From Alphaproteobacteria bacterium UBA685 (lineage in GTDB: Bacteria > Pseudomonadota > Alphaproteobacteria > Puniceispirillales > Puniceispirillaceae): 18,178 bases of DNA. The notes under the pieces were generated by a model. That model was not told the DNA's origin. It ran no database searches and saw only the letters and a list, made by a program, of their open reading frames with translations. This document shows, one piece after another, positions 15,765 to 18,178 of the stretch; position 1 is the first letter of the stretch; the number at the start of each line of letters is the position of its first letter. A program made the position numbers and the translations under genes. The DNA lies in contig DBMZ01000183.1 in assembly GCA_002299005.1 (NCBI GenBank), forward strand, positions 1 to 18,178, in the 5' to 3' direction.

Positions 15765-17437
15765 GTCTCCGATGAAGGATGGGTCACAGGCACAAAACCT
15801 GATGTTAAAGGAAGGCGTCTATCACGGCCAAAGGCGCGCGTGGTAATCTTGGGGCCCGGCGCCGATTGGAAGCGTTTATATTCAGCGCGGAATAACAAGC
15901 GAGATACGCGCATCACCTCATCCGCATCATAGCCACGTGCGATGATATCGCTTGGTGCGGCCATCTCTTCTGTGAGTGCCTGCAAAATCGCGTCAAGCAC
16001 CTCATAAGGGGGCAGACTATCTGTATCCTGCTGATCAGGGCGCAATTCAGCTGATGGCGGCCTTGTGATAATACGCGGCGGCGTCACCTCGCCCTCAGGC
16101 CCAAGCGCACCGCGCGGCATATGCGCATTGCGCCACCTTGCCAAATCAAAGACAAGCGTCTTCCAGACATCCTTCAAAGGCGCAAAGCCGCCACACATAT
16201 CCCCATAAAGCGTGGCATAGCCAGCCGCATATTCTGATTTATTACCGGTGGTTAGGATCATATCACCGAATTTATTCGACAAAGCCATCAATAAAAGACC
16301 GCGCAAGCGTGACTGGATATTCTCTTCTGTCACATCAACAGGCTTATCCGCAAATAACGGGGCCATCATCTCATCGACCGCCGACATGCCTTTGCCGATA
16401 GGCACCGTATCAATCCGGATGCCAAGACGCGCCGCCATATCATCAGCATCAAACTTCGAAATATCAGCTGTATAACCAGATGGCAGCATCAAACAGCGCA
16501 CCTGTTCAGGGCCAAGCGCATCAACAGCTAAGATTGCCACAAGCGCGGAATCAATCCCCCCCGATAGGCCAAGCGCCACACCGGGAAAGCCATTTTTGGT
16601 CACATAATCACGCACCGATAACATCAACGCGCGATAAATCTGTGAAAGCCCTTCTTCAGGCGGCGAAATCTGTCCAGTTAGCGTAAAGGGCCCACCAAGA
16701 GATTGCTGGCAATGCACAAGCGATACTGCCTCACTCATCATCGGCAATTGCGCGGCTAGCTGGCCTTTTAGGTTGAGCGCAAAAGACCCGCCATCGAAAA
16801 TAAGCTCATCCTGACCGCCCACCATATTCACATAGATGAAAGGCAATTGTGTCTCAGTCATACGCGCAACACCGTGCGCCATACGGCTATCAGTCTTGCT
16901 TTGCTCAAATGGCGAGGCATTCAGCGAGACAATCATATCAGCCCCGCTCTCTGCTTGTGTCTCACACACATCTGGCCACCAGATATCTTCGCAAATCGCC
17001 AACCCGATTTTGACACCGCGCACCATCACAGGGCCTTTGAGATCCCCTTGGGCGAAATGACGCTTATCATCAAACACGCCATAATTCGGAAGCGCCACCT
17101 TATCACGGCGTCCTAATATTTCGCCCTTATCAATCACAAAGGCCGCGTTATAGAGCTTATCGCCTGCTTTGTGAGGCGCGCCAATGATGATAGCAGGCCC
17201 GCCATCACGGCTAATCTCTACAAGCTCGGCTATCGCATCATCAATCGCGGCCATAAAATCAGCGCGCAAGACAAGGTCATCACAAGGATAGCCTGATAAA
17301 AACATCTCTGGTGAGACAATCACATCAGCCCCAAGCGAGGCCGCACGCTCTCTTGCTTGGATAAAGCTTTTGGCATTATCTGATACATGGCCCACATGCG
17401 CATTTAACTGGGCAAGTGCGATCGCTAATTTTGTCAT
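15761..17437 (-). CDS. nadE: Glutamine-dependent NAD+ synthetase
   Basis: This two-domain cytosolic enzyme converts nicotinate adenine dinucleotide to NAD+ with ATP and glutamine-derived ammonia. Of 558 residues, the N-terminal nitrilase-like glutaminase (about 1-260) has the triad Glu44 (SPEMF), Lys113 (RRDKVALPNYG) and Cys149 (AICEDIWW). The C-terminal synthetase has the PP-loop SGGIDS at 292-297, then TTGNKSEYAAGYATLYGD. The start is ATG 17435-17437, with AGGG 7 bases upstream; an in-frame GTG at 17438-17440 is only 4 bases from it. It is 9 bases after the NAPRTase-like gene, and its TGA lies in ATGA with the gltX start. Confidence 0.96.
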   Translation of the reverse strand: MTKLAIALAQLNAHVGHVSDNAKSFIQARERAASLGADVIVSPEMFLSGYPCDDLVLRADFMAAIDDAIAELVEISRDGGPAIIIGAPHKAGDKLYNAAFVIDKGEILGRRDKVALPNYGVFDDKRHFAQGDLKGPVMVRGVKIGLAICEDIWWPDVCETQAESGADMIVSLNASPFEQSKTDSRMAHGVARMTETQLPFIYVNMVGGQDELIFDGGSFALNLKGQLAAQLPMMSEAVSLVHCQQSLGGPFTLTGQISPPEEGLSQIYRALMLSVRDYVTKNGFPGVALGLSGGIDSALVAILAVDALGPEQVRCLMLPSGYTADISKFDADDMAARLGIRIDTVPIGKGMSAVDEMMAPLFADKPVDVTEENIQSRLRGLLLMALSNKFGDMILTTGNKSEYAAGYATLYGDMCGGFAPLKDVWKTLVFDLARWRNAHMPRGALGPEGEVTPPRIITRPPSAELRPDQQDTDSLPPYEVLDAILQALTEEMAAPSDIIARGYDADEVMRVSRLLFRAEYKRFQSAPGPKITTRAFGRDRRLPLTSGFVPVTHPSSET

Positions 17438-17443
17438 CACATC

Positions 17444-17447
17444 ACCC
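17444..17447 (-). promoter_or_regulatory. Ribosome binding site that sets the nadE start
   Basis: AGGG on the minus strand is 7 bases from ATG 17437 but only 4 from GTG 17440, so the ATG is the more likely start. The site overlaps the stop of the preceding gene. Confidence 0.5.
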
Positions 17448-18178
17448 TATTCAGCCGCTTGATTGCGCAAAAGGAACTCTCTGCCAAGCTTTACACGCGC
17501 AACGCCATCATATTGGATAATATCAGCGGTTGCATAAGTTTCAGTCCATTTTTCGGGCAAATAAGAGCCTGTGCCGATCATATCAACAGGTGCCCTCGCA
17601 AGCGAGAATATGCGGCATTTATCAGGGCCAAAGCCGCTTGAGGCGACAATCTTCACCAATGGATAGCCTGCCGCATCTAATGTCTCGCGCAAATGCCATA
17701 TCGCCGCCGCGCTCACCCCTGTGCCCATCAGCTGTTTTAGCTCATCCTCAGACCGATAGCCTCTGATAGCCTCAGGCACATGGCGGTCTAGGACAGCGTA
17801 TGATTCTTGCGTATCAAGGCCTTGCGCAAAACGCCCGCCATGCGTATCAAGTCGAATGGCCAAGCGCCCTTCGGCTGCCAATGATTTGAAATGCGCACAG
17901 ACAGCCAGCGTATCATCCACCTCTTTGCCGAAATAATCGACCAGAACGGTCAAAGGCTTATCAGGGAATTTGGCATGAAACATCTTAGCCGCGTCGAGCG
18001 TTGAGCCCGCATAGCCGACCAGCGCGTGCGGCATGGTGCCAAGACCTGCCTCAATGCCAAAAAAATGCGCTGTGGCATCGGCCGCACAGCCAATAAAACC
18101 AACCGCATCTGATTTCAATTTTGCTTTTGCAGAGCCAACAGACGCCCCATAGGCCATTAAATCTGCCATATCAGACCC
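17447..18178 (-). CDS. Nicotinate phosphoribosyltransferase family protein, C-terminal part (5' end outside window)
   Basis: Nicotinate phosphoribosyltransferase joins nicotinate to PRPP, the first step of the Preiss-Handler route that NadE finishes. The frame has no stop up to base 18178 (the codons before the Met at 18169 read G, S and D), so the N-terminal part is missing. Visible family features in order: GTMPHALVGYAG, the LVDYFG strand (LVDTYD in classical enzymes), RLDTHGG (RLDSGD-like), KIVASSGF and MIGTGSYLP. These build the phosphoribosyl-binding barrel. Several signature positions differ from the classical PncB, so this looks like a divergent branch, and nicotinate as the substrate is supported mainly by the adjacent nadE. 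The stop is 9 bases before the nadE start. Confidence 0.82.
   Translation of the reverse strand, partial: GSDMADLMAYGASVGSAKAKLKSDAVGFIGCAADATAHFFGIEAGLGTMPHALVGYAGSTLDAAKMFHAKFPDKPLTVLVDYFGKEVDDTLAVCAHFKSLAAEGRLAIRLDTHGGRFAQGLDTQESYAVLDRHVPEAIRGYRSEDELKQLMGTGVSAAAIWHLRETLDAAGYPLVKIVASSGFGPDKCRIFSLARAPVDMIGTGSYLPEKWTETYATADIIQYDGVARVKLGREFLLRNQAAE

Noticed and set aside
1..18178. Mobile element, prophage, CRISPR, toxin-antitoxin or defence system
   Set aside because: Nearly all bases are covered by conserved housekeeping genes; no transposase, integrase, repeat array or tRNA-associated junction is visible.

Overview
The window looks like an ordinary, gene-dense core segment of an alphaproteobacterial chromosome of moderate GC; stretches I counted by hand ran from about 38 to 55 percent. 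Evidence for this placement: separate PurS, PurQ and short-form PurL subunits, an alphaproteobacterial-looking ribosomal protein S4, a GluRS with a GLSKR loop and no zinc finger, and purL followed by bolA and a CGFS glutaredoxin. The species cannot be fixed from the sequence alone; a marine SAR116-like or Rhodospirillales-like lineage is a guess.

Layout. Bases 1-639 (+) hold the 3' part of a rhomboid serine protease. It converges on a CinA-type MoCF domain protein (671-1441, -). From a divergent intergenic region, type I methionine aminopeptidase (map) and radC run on the + strand to 3156. A small basic protein of unknown function (3177-3380, -) follows. Bases 3504-9334 (+) form one compact block: purB, purC, purS, purQ, purL, bolA, grxD. 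An antibiotic-monooxygenase (ABM) fold gene (9331-9681, -) converges on grxD and shares the CTAG at their stops.

The right half is entirely on the minus strand. In transcription order from the right edge it has a nicotinate phosphoribosyltransferase-like gene (cut by the window edge), nadE, gltX and cysS. cimA and trmJ follow, and last comes rpsD, which has a clear intrinsic terminator at 9744-9779.

How the genes fit together. The purSQL set makes the three-part FGAM synthetase, purC and purB carry out the SAICAR and adenylosuccinate lyase steps, and BolA with the monothiol glutaredoxin is a known Fe-S/iron-handling pair. The right-hand block joins Preiss-Handler NAD synthesis with two aminoacyl-tRNA synthetases, linked by 4-base and 1-base overlaps. 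cimA points to isoleucine synthesis from pyruvate via citramalate, and its stop lies 2 bases before the start of trmJ.

No mobile elements, phage genes, CRISPR arrays, tRNA or rRNA genes were seen, and there is no gene-free stretch longer than 300 bases. I found no convincing novel system. The signals most worth a second look are a potential H-type pseudoknot between cysS and cimA, paired hairpins in the rpsD leader, and the unusual GluRS.
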